Source: CAZCSK01 sp964501265 (GTDB lineage: Bacteria > Actinomycetota > CADDZG01 > JAHWKV01). Taken from it: a stretch of 64,000 bases of DNA. This document shows, piece by piece, positions 53,895 to 62,387 of the stretch (its first letter is position 1; each line of letters opens with the position of its first letter). Position numbers and translations under genes: made by a program. The stretch covers positions 1 through 64,000 of the forward strand of contig CAZCSK010000002.1 of NCBI GenBank assembly GCA_964501265.1, written 5' to 3'. Below the pieces are notes generated by a model. It was given only the letters and a program-made list of their open reading frames with translations, did not search any database and was not told the origin of the DNA.

Positions 53895-54269
53895 TCAGGA
53901 TTCCTTGAAAGTCTTGACACGGGCGGTCGGCCTGGAAGGGCCATCGATCTCAAGGAAAGCTTCCTCACTCTCTCCTTTGGGGATCGCTCGGAATTCGACT
54001 TCTTGTGTCTGATCGCCGCTAGTCACCTCGACCACGACATCCTCGGCTGTAGTACCTCCGCGGTTGTCGACCCTGACGCTGAATCTGCCTTCGTGGTCAC
54101 CGGCTGGTAGGACGGTAACCCGCAGATCGGGTGGCCCCGGCTTGAAATTAAAACTGTAGAACAAAAGCCCCACTCCGATTGAGCAGATGGCAATGACCGA
54201 CGCGATCAATATCCCCCATTCGAAGACGGTTCTTTTTCGCATAAGACTGCTCTGCGTTTTCTTTGTCAT
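53895..54269 (-). CDS. TIGR02588-like membrane protein
   Basis: The 124-residue protein has a membrane helix near 18-40 (EWGILIASVIAICSIGVGLL) and an outside domain with PPDLRVTVLPAG, RFSVRVDNRGGTTAEDVVVEV and EVEFRAIPKGESEEAFLEI. This matches my recollection of TIGR02588 proteins, found beside TIGR02587 in several phyla. It overlaps the upstream TIGR02587-like gene by 4 nt (ATGA). Function unknown. Confidence 0.65.
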   Translation of the reverse strand: MTKKTQSSLMRKRTVFEWGILIASVIAICSIGVGLLFYSFNFKPGPPDLRVTVLPAGDHEGRFSVRVDNRGGTTAEDVVVEVTSGDQTQEVEFRAIPKGESEEAFLEIDGPSRPTARVKTFKES

Positions 54270-55075
54270 ACCAGCAACCTTCCCAGGGCGGCCCCCATCG
54301 AAGCTGGAAACGAAAGTACTACAACCTCCGAGAGGCTTGCTCCATCGAAGCCATCGATCTCTCCGAAAGCAGCCAACAGGGCTCCCGCCACTAGGAAGGC
54401 GATCAGGTATGCAAGGAGTGTCTCAACTATCGGGGAGTGGATCGGGCCGGTGTGCTGAGCGCGCTGGCTAACACCTCCGAAGTCGGCAAAGAAGACGATG
54501 AAGAAGGATAGGACGAGGCTGATCGCGAATATCCCAGCGAGTCGTCCGATACCGAGCTGATAGGCAAGAAGCAGGGGTTCTTCAGTAGGTGCGATGTTCA
54601 GCGATAGCACTACGGCTCCAGCTCCTGCGGCAAGGAGGTCGCCCCCGCCCCCCTTCATCTCATCGGATCCTTTGCCGCCTTCCACTGGGGCCAGGGCGTT
54701 GCCGAGTACAAATCCGAGTGATATAGGGATCGAGCTCAACCCCACGATGCCCAGTATGTTTTGCGGTTCCATTGATGAGTCCACCCGACCAAGCAACAGA
54801 AGTAGTCCTGCCGCCAAGATGAATGAAGATCCGAATCCAATGACGGCGTCCTCAAAGGGACGAAACGTACGCCCCGACTCGAACCCAACGTAATGGGAAA
54901 GAATGAAGTTGAGTCCGAAAGACACGACCAGTAGTAGCAGAATGATTATGGGTGGCAGCGTTGCACCGTGGACCCAGACCTCCTGCGTGTAGATGAGTGG
55001 AAGACCCAAGATGACCGCGCCGCCCACCCCCCGCATCAAGTCGGTCCATCTAGTGGCCCTTTCCGCAGCTGGCAT
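54266..55075 (-). CDS. TIGR02587-like polytopic membrane protein
   Basis: The 269-residue protein has about seven hydrophobic helices: GVGGAVILGLPLIYTQEVW, ILLLLVVSFGLNFIL, AVIGFGSSFILAAGLLLLLG, and others. The EVW after the first helix, the large GNALAPVEGG loop, and the FADFGGVSQRAQHT loop match TIGR02587, a family of unknown function seen mostly with TIGR02588. It is first in a run of co-directional genes that include the thioredoxin-like lipoprotein. Confidence 0.7.
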   Translation of the reverse strand: MPAAERATRWTDLMRGVGGAVILGLPLIYTQEVWVHGATLPPIIILLLLVVSFGLNFILSHYVGFESGRTFRPFEDAVIGFGSSFILAAGLLLLLGRVDSSMEPQNILGIVGLSSIPISLGFVLGNALAPVEGGKGSDEMKGGGGDLLAAGAGAVVLSLNIAPTEEPLLLAYQLGIGRLAGIFAISLVLSFFIVFFADFGGVSQRAQHTGPIHSPIVETLLAYLIAFLVAGALLAAFGEIDGFDGASLSEVVVLSFPASMGAALGRLLV

Positions 55076-55152
55076 GCGACGAAGATACTAGATAACGAAA
55101 TTTGCCCTTGGGATTCGGCGCAGACCTATCACATGGGAGGATGTTGGATCCC

Positions 55153-55953
55153 ATGCAGTTAAAAATCAAGGTAGAAGGTTCGGGTCCCCCGCTCGTGATG
55201 GTCCCAGGCTTCGCCTGCTCCCCAACCGTCTGGTTCAAGGTCCGTGAGCCACTTGCTAAAAATTACGAGCTCCACGTCGTCACCGTTCCTGGCTTCGGCG
55301 GTGCGCCTGGAGTTGACCCACCAGTCAGCCCCAAGGTGAGGGACGCTCTGGCCGATCACTGCGCGAGCCTCGGCGGGGCTGTCTTGTTGGGCCACAGCTA
55401 CGGTGCTTTCCTCTCCCTCTGGACGGCGGCACGGCGGCCAGATGCCATAAGGGCCGTGGTCGCAGTGGACGGTCTTCCGTACTTCCCGACCCTCTTCGAC
55501 ATCAATGCAACCCCTGAGGCAATGAAGAGCCGGGCCGAGAAGGAGAGGGCCGAGATGGCTGCCGGTTCAAAGGAAGATCTGAAGCCGGGGCCGACCTACT
55601 TCGACCAACACATCCTCGATCCCGAAGACGCCGCCTATCTCAACCAGTCCACTCCCAAGCCCGACCCAACAGCTATGGGGGACGTCCGGTACGAGACGCT
55701 AACGACGGACATCCGGCCGGAGATGAGCAGGATTAAATGCCCCGTCCACTACATCGCCGCCGGCCTGCCGTGGATCAAAGGGCCTGACGACATCCCCGAG
55801 ATCAGGGATTTTTATCTTCAAAGGATCGGAGAGATCGCGCACTTTGAGTTCGTTATCGCCAAGAGCGCGCGCCACTTCGTGATGATCGACGACCCAGAAT
55901 TTTTTCTGCAAGAGATAGAGCGCTTCATCACAAAGATTCTTCGCCAGACTTGA
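55153..55953 (+). CDS. alpha/beta-hydrolase
   Basis: The 266-residue protein has the hydrolase fold: oxyanion region VMVPGFACSPTVW, nucleophile serine in VLLGHSYGAFLSLW, a late strand PVHYIAAGLPWIKG and the histidine in SARHFVMIDDPEFF. The ATG at 55153 was chosen; a GGGAGG lies 12 nt upstream and another ATG at 55141 abuts it. The fold covers esterases, lipases and C-C hydrolases, and the substrate is not evident. It is divergent from the membrane gene run and unlinked to a pathway. Confidence 0.8.
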   Translation: MQLKIKVEGSGPPLVMVPGFACSPTVWFKVREPLAKNYELHVVTVPGFGGAPGVDPPVSPKVRDALADHCASLGGAVLLGHSYGAFLSLWTAARRPDAIRAVVAVDGLPYFPTLFDINATPEAMKSRAEKERAEMAAGSKEDLKPGPTYFDQHILDPEDAAYLNQSTPKPDPTAMGDVRYETLTTDIRPEMSRIKCPVHYIAAGLPWIKGPDDIPEIRDFYLQRIGEIAHFEFVIAKSARHFVMIDDPEFFLQEIERFITKILRQT

Positions 55954-56010
55954 GGCTTCAAATACCTAGTCGGATAAGGTCTTACAAGGCAAAATCAATG
56001 AGGAGCCCGA

Positions 56011-56490
56011 ATGAACGATGAGAAGAGGCGCGAAGTTGCAGAGCTGGCGAAGTCTCCAGGGCAGGAGCGTGAATCGAGAGAGCTGTTGGCGCGGGAAAAA
56101 TTCGGTACCCTCTGCACAAATGCCATTGACCATCCAGGCTATCCCTTTGGATCGGTCGTTCCGTTCGTTATGGACGACTCGGGAGATCTGATCCTTCTGG
56201 CAAGCACGCTTGCCGAGCACACACGAAATTTCACAGCCGATCCCCGCGTAGCCCTCTTTGTCAGGGCCACAGCGAGGCCTAATGTCGACCCACAAACTCT
56301 TGCCCGAGTTACAGTCCTGGGCACTATTGAGCCCGCCGACCGCCAGCAATCCGAAGATGTCTTTCGTCTCGCCCACCCTATGAGCGTCACCTACACGCGA
56401 CTCGGCGATTTCGATTTCTACAGGCTGAAGATCGAAGCAGTCCGCTATGTCGGCGGATTCGGAAAGATGTCCTGGCTAGAGAATTCCTGA
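56011..56490 (+). CDS. HugZ/pyridoxamine-phosphate-oxidase-like protein
   Basis: The 159-residue protein has the split-barrel flavin-binding fold: ARELLAREKFGTLCTN-like sequence, GYPFGSVVPFVMDDSGDLILL and STLAEHTRNFTADPRVALFV, which are hallmarks of the HugZ/CREG group. HugZ-like proteins bind haem, FMN or F420 and take part in haem breakdown or stress. It lacks the C-terminal DUF2470 domain seen in HugZ. An AGGAG ribosome binding site is 6 nt ahead of the ATG. It overlaps the convergent TetR gene at its end. Confidence 0.8.
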   Translation: MNDEKRREVAELAKSPGQERESRELLAREKFGTLCTNAIDHPGYPFGSVVPFVMDDSGDLILLASTLAEHTRNFTADPRVALFVRATARPNVDPQTLARVTVLGTIEPADRQQSEDVFRLAHPMSVTYTRLGDFDFYRLKIEAVRYVGGFGKMSWLENS

Positions 56491-57120
56491 AAGAACTGAC
56501 TTTCCTCTACCACTTCTCGTCGGGAGTGCGGCGGCGGTTATGACCTCATTCATCAAGTCGGCCGCCTGGGGATCGTCGAGACCTTCGCTCCTGAGCCTTC
56601 GCCAAGTCCAGAAGTCAAGCGCAAGGCGTACCAGCGAGCGCAAGCGTTCAGCCCTCTTTCCACGTCCCCTAAAACCGGACGCGAGAAGCTCAGCCGTTCG
56701 TTCTAATTGCTCGTCCGAGGTGCGCTTCATAAGAGCGTCCAGGGCCGGTATTCCGTGGCGATCGCGCTGGATCTTCTCGGTCATCGGTACCGCCCGGCTG
56801 TACCAGGCATAAAGCAAGCGAAGCGTTTCGCGGACTCTCTTGCTTGCGGTCGGGAGTGCCATCGATCGACTGAAGTCGGGCCGGGGGTTGAGCTCGATGA
56901 AGTGTTTCTGGCATGCAGCGAAAAGCTCTGCGTCCTGGGGGAAGTGCTGGTAGACCGTGAGCCGCGAGGTTCCGGCACGCCGCGCGACTTCCGCAATCGT
57001 CGTCTTGGCTGGCCCCACCTCCATATGAAGCTCGACGGTGGCCTCGACGATCCGCCGACGGGTCTCTTGCTGGCGCTCGGCACGAACCTTCAGGTCATAC
57101 CGTCGTTTTTCATTTGACAT
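56476..57120 (-). CDS. TetR-family transcriptional regulator
   Basis: The start is ATG 57120 (MSNEKRRYDLKVRAERQQ). The 214-residue protein has an N-terminal TetR helix-turn-helix: RRRIVEATVELHMEVGPAKT then TIAEVARRAGTSRLTVYQHF. The C-terminal domain is helical with no recognisable ligand motif. It is divergent from the cupin gene at 57186, and a palindromic AAGGA-CAA-TCCTT lies in its own promoter (57143-57155). It probably represses itself and possibly the cupin gene. Confidence 0.88.
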   Translation of the reverse strand: MSNEKRRYDLKVRAERQQETRRRIVEATVELHMEVGPAKTTIAEVARRAGTSRLTVYQHFPQDAELFAACQKHFIELNPRPDFSRSMALPTASKRVRETLRLLYAWYSRAVPMTEKIQRDRHGIPALDALMKRTSDEQLERTAELLASGFRGRGKRAERLRSLVRLALDFWTWRRLRSEGLDDPQAADLMNEVITAAALPTRSGRGKSVLSGIL

Positions 57121-57132
57121 AGTGTTAATCGA

Positions 57133-57155
57133 ATTATAGCCTAAGGACAATCCTT
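57133..57155 (-). promoter_or_regulatory. tetR promoter with palindromic operator
   Basis: Read on the minus strand, GTGTTG is followed 17 bp later by TATAAT (57138-57133), 12 nt from the ATG at 57120. The start of transcription would leave a leader of only a few nt. In the spacer lies the palindrome AAGGA-CAA-TCCTT (57143-57155), well placed for repression by the TetR-type protein. A forward TTGACA is at 57114-57119 for the cupin gene, but its -10 is not clear. Confidence 0.5.
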
Positions 57156-57185
57156 CAACACAACGTTAAATGAAATGAGAAGACG

Positions 57186-57701
57186 ATGACGAAGCGAATG
57201 GCGGCAAAGGTACTTGGACCAACTGAAGGCGAGTCCGGAATGTTGGGTTCTATCGGAGTCAGATTCATGATCTCAAGTGAGGAGTCAGGCGGAGGCTTTT
57301 CTCTCGTCGAGCATCCGATGCCTCCGCGCGCTCTGGCCGCGCCTCTTCATCGACACAGTCGGGAGGACGAGTACAGCTTCGTGCTCGAGGGCCGCGTTGG
57401 CGCTCTTCTTGGCGACGAGGTCGTCGAGGGAGGGCCGGGAGATCTGATTTTCAAACCTCGAAATCAGTGGCACACGTTTTGGAACCCGGGTGACGAACCG
57501 GCCCGGATCCTAGAGGTAATATCGCCCGGCGGTTTTGAGAAGTACTTCAAGGAGATCGTAGAACTGCCACAGGGATCGGGGCCCGATGAACGCAGGGCTA
57601 TCGGAGCGCGTTTCGGATTGGAGTTCGACCTTGAAAGCATCCCTAAGCTGATCGAGAAGTACGGCCTGCGCTTCGGCCCAGCCGGACCAACGACGACCTA
57701 A
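57186..57701 (+). CDS. cupin-domain protein
   Basis: The 171-residue protein has a single cupin barrel: LAAPLHRHSREDEYSFVLEGRVGALL carries the first metal motif (His-x-His plus Glu), and GDLIFKPRNQWHTFWNPGDEPARILEVI the second, with the third histidine. Such proteins are dioxygenases, isomerases or binding proteins. The C-terminal 45 residues are charged and helical. It is divergent from a TetR gene, and may be controlled by it. Confidence 0.8.
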   Translation: MTKRMAAKVLGPTEGESGMLGSIGVRFMISSEESGGGFSLVEHPMPPRALAAPLHRHSREDEYSFVLEGRVGALLGDEVVEGGPGDLIFKPRNQWHTFWNPGDEPARILEVISPGGFEKYFKEIVELPQGSGPDERRAIGARFGLEFDLESIPKLIEKYGLRFGPAGPTTT

Positions 57702-57791
57702 CCTGGCATCGATGTTCGATGCCAACAATTCAACGTGCATGACATTCAGGTTGACGAGAACGGAGCACAGCCCATATCGTGAGGGTGAGAA

Positions 57792-59759
57792 ATGTCAAAC
57801 GAACGCCCGATCGAAGCTCTACTCGAGGAGTTACGTACCTTCGAGCCCCCGGATGAATTCAGCCGCGAGGCTGTCGTCAGTTCCGATGAGGTCTACGAAC
57901 GCGCGGCCAAGGATCTTGAGGGGTTTTGGGCAGAACAAGCTGAGGCCCACGTCACTTGGTTCCGCAAGTGGGACAAGGTCCTCGTTTGGAAATCCCCATT
58001 CGCACAGTGGTTCGTCGGCGGAAGGCTCAACATCTCCTACAACTGCCTCGATCGACACGTCGAGGCTGGTTTTGGAGACAAGGTTGCTTACCACTGGGAG
58101 GGCGAACCGGGCGATTCGCGTGCAGTCACCTACAGCGAACTCTTCGAAGAGACTTGCCGCCTCGCAAATGCTCTGAAGTCGCTGGGAGTAAGCAAAGGTG
58201 ACAGGGTCGCGATCTATCTTCCGATGGTACCGGAGCTGCCCGCGGCGATGCTTGCATGCGCGCGAATGGGAGCCCCCCACACCGTGGTGTTCGCGGGCTT
58301 CTCGGCCGAGGCGTTAGCAGGGCGAATAAACGACGCCCAGGCAAAGGTTCTCATCACGGCCGACGGCGGGTGGCGCAGAGGTCAGATCGTTCCTCTGAAA
58401 GAAAACGCCGACAAGGCCCTGGAGGAGACGACGACTATTGACAAAGTCTTGGTCCTGAAACGCACGGGGCAGGATGTCGGCTTCAATGAGAAACGCGACA
58501 TTTGGTACCACGACCTCATCTCGCAACAGTCTGCCGACTGCCCTCCCGAAGAGCTCGACGCCGAGCATCCTCTTTACATCCTCTATACGTCCGGCACGAC
58601 GGCGCAACCTAAAGGGATCCTCCATACTACCGGCGGCTATCTCGTTGGAGTCGCAACCACGCATCACTGGATCTTCGATCTAAAACGCAGCGTGGACGTT
58701 TACTGGTGCGCCGCCGATATCGGATGGGTCACCGGGCACAGCTACATCGTGTACGGGCCGCTCTGCAATGGCGCCACGTCGATTCTGTACGAAGGGTCCC
58801 CGGATTTTCCAAACAAGGATCGTTGGTGGCAGATAATTGAGAAGTACGGAGCGACCATCCTCTACACCGCGCCCACCGCCATCAGGAGCCTGATGAAGTG
58901 GGGAACCGAGTTTCCCGCTAAGTACGACCTTTCTTCCCTGCGATTGCTCGGAACGGTCGGCGAGCCGATCAATCCCGAGGCATGGGTCTGGTACCACCAG
59001 TACATAGGGGGAGGGAGATGCCCCATCGTCGACACTTGGTGGCAGACCGAGACCGGCATGATTCTGATCACGCCGCTTCCAGGGATCACCACTCTCAAGC
59101 CTGGTTCTGCGACGAGGCCGTTTCCCGGAGTGGAGGCCGAGGTCGTCGACGACCAAGGCAAGCCGGTTGAAAAGGGCAGGGCTGGCTATCTAGTTCTCAC
59201 AAAACCCTGGCCGGCGATGTTGCGAACCATCTACGGCGACCCGGACCGCTACGTCGAAACGTACTGGTCGAGGTTTCCGGGCATGTATTTCGCGGGGGAC
59301 GGGGCCAAGCGCGATGAGGACGGCTACCTGTGGCTGATGGGAAGGGTTGACGACGTGATGAACATCCATGGCCACAGGCTTTCGACCTTCGAGGTCGAAA
59401 GCGCCCTGGTCGACCATCAATCCGTGGCCGAGGCTGCAGTGGTTGGACGACTGGCGGATGACCGGAGCGAATCGATAGTGGCATTCGTGACTCTAAAATC
59501 CGGAGTGGAGAGCGAAGACTCGCTCCTGCAAATATTGCGCGAACATGTCGCCGCCAAGATCGGCAAGATCGCACGCCCGGCGACGATCATCTTCACCGAC
59601 GACCTGCCCAAGACGCGCTCCGGAAAGATCATGCGCCGACTCCTGCGCGACGTTGCGCAAGGTCGACCGCTGGGAGATGTCACAACCTTGGCCAACGAAC
59701 AAGTAGTAAGCGAGATCCGTGAACTAGCCGCGGCTCGCGCGGGAGCAGACGACGATTAG
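57792..59759 (+). CDS. acs: acetyl-CoA synthetase
   Basis: The 655-residue enzyme makes acetyl-CoA from acetate, ATP and CoA through acetyl-AMP. It has YTSGTTAQPKGILHTTGGYL (P-loop-like motif), DTWWQTETGMI, and the C-terminal KTRSGKIMRRLLR with the catalytic lysine that is turned off by acetylation in this family. The length and layout match AcsA. The sirtuin at 3.9 kb could be the matching deacetylase. An N-terminal family helix region (VSSDEVYERAAKDLEGFWAE) is present. It stands alone. Confidence 0.94.
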   Translation: MSNERPIEALLEELRTFEPPDEFSREAVVSSDEVYERAAKDLEGFWAEQAEAHVTWFRKWDKVLVWKSPFAQWFVGGRLNISYNCLDRHVEAGFGDKVAYHWEGEPGDSRAVTYSELFEETCRLANALKSLGVSKGDRVAIYLPMVPELPAAMLACARMGAPHTVVFAGFSAEALAGRINDAQAKVLITADGGWRRGQIVPLKENADKALEETTTIDKVLVLKRTGQDVGFNEKRDIWYHDLISQQSADCPPEELDAEHPLYILYTSGTTAQPKGILHTTGGYLVGVATTHHWIFDLKRSVDVYWCAADIGWVTGHSYIVYGPLCNGATSILYEGSPDFPNKDRWWQIIEKYGATILYTAPTAIRSLMKWGTEFPAKYDLSSLRLLGTVGEPINPEAWVWYHQYIGGGRCPIVDTWWQTETGMILITPLPGITTLKPGSATRPFPGVEAEVVDDQGKPVEKGRAGYLVLTKPWPAMLRTIYGDPDRYVETYWSRFPGMYFAGDGAKRDEDGYLWLMGRVDDVMNIHGHRLSTFEVESALVDHQSVAEAAVVGRLADDRSESIVAFVTLKSGVESEDSLLQILREHVAAKIGKIARPATIIFTDDLPKTRSGKIMRRLLRDVAQGRPLGDVTTLANEQVVSEIRELAAARAGADDD

Positions 59760-59764
59760 CGGAC

Positions 59765-60826
59765 CTACGACCGGACGGTCACGGCGATCTTTTGGATGGC
59801 GTTGTTTCCGTAGCCGCCGTAGGTCCATGGAGGCTCCTCGGGCTGCACAGCCCCGGACGCGTCGGTCGCCCGACAGGTCAGCTCGTGCTCGCCGGGATGC
59901 GCCTCCCATAAATACGACCATCCGCGCCAGGCATGCTCGGAGATTAGTGGATCCATCGTCGCGTCGCTCCATATTCCGTCCACTCCGACCTCGACACGGG
60001 TAACGGGTGGGTGGCCGCTCCACGCCCGGCCGCGAAGATTCGTCCGGCCGCTCGGTAAGACGCGTTCGCGTGAGAGAAAGTACGGGTACCCCGGAGGGAT
60101 CATCAGCGCGCGCACGCGGATGCGCTCCACGGGAGCCCCGGGGTCATCGGCATCGCGCGTGTACCGGTACGAGCCGGTTTGCTGATAGCCCTGAAATGGC
60201 TCCGATACCGCTTCGATGCGCGTAAGCCATTTAACGCTCGCCATGCCGTACCATCCCGGCACAACAAGCCGCAACGGGTAACCGTGTTGTGGCTCGAGGG
60301 AAACTCCGTTCATCTCATAAGCGAGGAGCACGTCCGGAGCCATCGCCTGGGGAAAAGTCAGGCTGCGCGCGTAGTCGTGTTCGACATCGTCCTGGATGCC
60401 ATGGTCCGCTCCGGTGAAAACGAGTTCGACTGCGTCGGCGCCCAGGCCGGCCTCCTCAAGGATCGGTGCTAGCGGCGTGCCCGTCCACTGCGCCGTGCCG
60501 ATCGCTTCGTGAATCCAGGGCTGGCTCACGGGTCGCGGCGACAACTGAGCGCGACCGTTCCCGGCACACTCGAGTGTGACGGTTAGCGTGACCGACGGGC
60601 GCGCCCGCAGGTCCCTCAACGACAGAGTCAGCGGACGCTCGACTGCGCCTCCGACACTCAATTGCCAAGCGCTCGGTTCAATCACGGGAATGTCGAAATG
60701 AACCAATAGGTAATGCAGCCCTGTCGGCGTGACGTCGTAGGCCAGAGCCTCGAGCGGCATCCCGCGATTGCGAGTAGCCAGTTGAAGCTCCTCGAACGTG
60801 AGCGGGCCTTCGGTCGGGTCAGACAT
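59765..60826 (-). CDS. sulfite-oxidase-family molybdoenzyme
   Basis: The 353-residue protein has the sulfite-oxidase fold: the molybdopterin-ligand cysteine is in VTLECAGNGRAQL, and HGYPLRLVVPGWYGMASVKWL and the GVDGIWSDATMD dimerisation domain follow. No signal peptide is present at the N-terminus and no haem domain, so it may be a cytoplasmic form. Sulfite oxidases and YedY-like proteins transfer electrons to or from sulfur oxyanions or oxidised methionine. It is convergent with acs. Confidence 0.86.
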   Translation of the reverse strand: MSDPTEGPLTFEELQLATRNRGMPLEALAYDVTPTGLHYLLVHFDIPVIEPSAWQLSVGGAVERPLTLSLRDLRARPSVTLTVTLECAGNGRAQLSPRPVSQPWIHEAIGTAQWTGTPLAPILEEAGLGADAVELVFTGADHGIQDDVEHDYARSLTFPQAMAPDVLLAYEMNGVSLEPQHGYPLRLVVPGWYGMASVKWLTRIEAVSEPFQGYQQTGSYRYTRDADDPGAPVERIRVRALMIPPGYPYFLSRERVLPSGRTNLRGRAWSGHPPVTRVEVGVDGIWSDATMDPLISEHAWRGWSYLWEAHPGEHELTCRATDASGAVQPEEPPWTYGGYGNNAIQKIAVTVRS

Positions 60827-60886
60827 AGGGGTTCAGTCTAAGACCGCACGCGACCAGGTTGCCCTAGGCCTCGTCTTTCGCTCCCC

Positions 60887-61044
60887 TCACTCTCGCTCGC
60901 CCGGCTTCTTCTTGGCTAGGGGCACCTTTGCCTTACGCTTTCGAACCAGGGACAGCACTCCGATGATGGCAAAGGGACTAGGAGAAGCCCGATCTCCGCA
61001 ACGCCTCCGGCGGTGCCTCCGTGCGCTAAGACTATGGCGTCCAT
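60887..61044 (-). CDS. small membrane protein encoded across a -1 frameshift
   Basis: The start ATG at 61044 opens MDAIVLAHGGTAGGVAEIGL then LLVP. In the starting frame it ends in an odd, non-membrane tail at 60916. In the -1 frame the DNA instead continues the hydrophobic stretch as AIIGVLSLVRKRKAKVPLAK with a basic end (KPGERE) and a stop at 60887. The junction is C CCT TTG (60976-60970), an exact slippery heptamer of the X-XXY-YYZ type. The joined protein would be about 52 residues with one complete membrane span. Programmed frameshifting, a sequencing error or a fresh mutation all fit. The gene lies 3 nt after another tiny membrane gene. Confidence 0.5.
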
Positions 61045-61047
61045 CGT

Positions 61048-61125
61048 CTACGTCCCCACCAATAAGAAGATGCCGCCGAGCGTGAAAACAACCATGGCAG
61101 CGAGCAGCGGATACTGCGCCTTCAT
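61048..61125 (-). CDS. very small membrane protein (25 residues)
   Basis: The frame from ATG 61125 encodes MKAQYPLLAAMVVFTLGGIF then LLVGT: one membrane helix with a single positive residue at the start. TGAGG lies 5 nt before the ATG. Its stop (TAG, 61050-61048) is followed 3 nt later by the start of the frameshifted small gene. The pair is divergent from the blue-copper lipoprotein gene. The short length makes it tentative, but the paired layout argues that it is real. Confidence 0.45.
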   Translation of the reverse strand: MKAQYPLLAAMVVFTLGGIFLLVGT

Positions 61126-61202
61126 CTTTGCCTCATCTGGGAACATGGGCACCGCCAGCGGCAAGATGGCGTAAACTGTCATCGGACCACAGGAGGTTCG
61201 GG

Positions 61203-61655
61203 ATGAAGGTTCGCAGCTTCGCGGTGATTGCTTCGATTTTGTTGATGGCCAGCGCATGCAGCCAGAGTTCAACGCCGAGCGGCGGGGAGGACACAGGCGG
61301 AGGAGGCACTCCGATCTCAGCAACGCTGGCGGACTTCTCCATCTCCGTCGACCCGAACTCCGCTTCTGCCGGCAAGATTACGTTCTCTATCAATAACACG
61401 GGTCCTTCGCTCCACGAGTTCGTCGTATTTAAGACGGACCTTGCAGAAGACACGTTGCCGCTCTCCGATGACGGCACCGTGAACGAAGAGGGAGAGGGCG
61501 TTACTCACATCACCGAGAAGGAAGACATCGAAGTTGGGTCAACGGAGAAACTAACCGCCGAACTCCAGGCAGGAAACTACGTTCTCATCTGCAATCTGCC
61601 GGACCCGTCGGGCCATTACAAGGCGGGGATGCGCACCAGCTTCACCGTCAGCTAA
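61203..61655 (+). CDS. cupredoxin-like lipoprotein
   Basis: The start is ATG 61203 (MKVRSFAVIAS), preceded by AGGAGG about 7 nt upstream. The signal ends with LLMASAC, a lipobox (lipid cysteine about 20). The mature protein has a blue-copper-like domain: first ligand His in PSLHEFVVF, then Cys-His-Met in ICNLPDPSGHYKAGM, so all four type-1 copper ligands are present. Such proteins carry electrons outside the membrane. It is divergent from the two tiny membrane genes and may work with them. Confidence 0.78.
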   Translation: MKVRSFAVIASILLMASACSQSSTPSGGEDTGGGGTPISATLADFSISVDPNSASAGKITFSINNTGPSLHEFVVFKTDLAEDTLPLSDDGTVNEEGEGVTHITEKEDIEVGSTEKLTAELQAGNYVLICNLPDPSGHYKAGMRTSFTVS

Positions 61656-61674
61656 GCTAGCTCGGTCACTCACT

Positions 61675-62042
61675 TCATCGATCAACCGCAAGACACTCGA
61701 TAGTCTCCTGGGTCACCTTCTCGACTTCGAAAACCTCCGCGAGAGCTTCTTCTGAGATCGACACACCCGGAACAATGATGACGTTGCAAGGAGGCCCGGC
61801 CCGAAGCGAGACTCTGTTTTCGCGCCCTTCTTGAGAATCGACTTTGAAATCTCGCGTTCGATGACACTCTCTGCACCTGCCACCAGTGCCGCAGTTTCTT
61901 CGCCATCCCAAGGCGTGCGCTCTCCGCAAGATTCGCGGTACTTCTTGAAATCGATCACTCCCGACTTCGCGCTCAACTTGCCTGAGTTGTCGTAGACCCA
62001 AGCGCGGGACTTGCCCCTACCAACCCCATGTCGCGGGTTCAG
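61675..62042 (-). pseudogene. frame-disrupted hypothetical gene
   Basis: Two overlapping frames look like parts of one protein. The upstream part reads NPRHGVGRGKSRAWVYDNSG through RTPWDGEETAALVAGAESVIE. The downstream part, in another frame, reads RAGPPCNVIIVPGVSISEEA and LAEVFEVEKVTQETIECLAV to a stop at 61675. A frame change near 61850 would join them into about 115-120 residues. No ATG, GTG or TTG begins the first part, which starts after a TGA at 62043-62045 with only a CTG. I do not recognise a family. It is a decaying gene or has a base error. Confidence 0.4.
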
Positions 62043-62201
62043 TCACTTAGCCAGCGCGACCCTGAGGGTTGCGACGCCGCCCGTGCTATCTCACCCGGCT
62101 GTTGCGAAAGCACCCACTCAGCCGTTGCGGAGTTGTCTATCACGATTGCATTCGGATTTGAGGCCCAAGAAGAACCCTGCGACTTAGGGAGGTAGGAAAC
62201 C
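62043..62201. other. intergenic region, nothing recognised
   Basis: I see no gene, RNA gene or strong hairpin in this 159-bp region. It ends with GGGAGG about 10 nt ahead of the GTG at 62202. Confidence 0.4.
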
Positions 62202-62363
62202 GTGATCGAAGACCCCTTCGGGGCGTTCGCTGAGAAGTGGCAATCCCTCGCCGTTGTCCGCGAGCTGCCAGACTTTGCCCATGTGCCCGCCGACCTTTCG
62301 GCTTTGTTCGCGCCGCCCTCAGAATCTTCAGGGGCGACCGCGTCTACAGTGTCGCCGCCTTAA
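62202..62363 (+). CDS. small 53-residue protein, unknown
   Basis: A frame from a GTG at 62202 to a TAA at 62361-62363 encodes 53 residues. A strong GGGAGG lies about 9 nt upstream. The product is mixed charged and hydrophobic (IEDPFGAFAEKWQSLAVVRE then LPDFAHVPADLSALFAPPSE) with no membrane helix. It lies between the broken gene and the convergent binding-protein gene. It could be a real small protein or the start of a decayed longer one. Confidence 0.4.
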   Translation: MIEDPFGAFAEKWQSLAVVRELPDFAHVPADLSALFAPPSESSGATASTVSPP

Positions 62364-62387
62364 GGGCTTTGCTCTGGCGTTTGTCGG

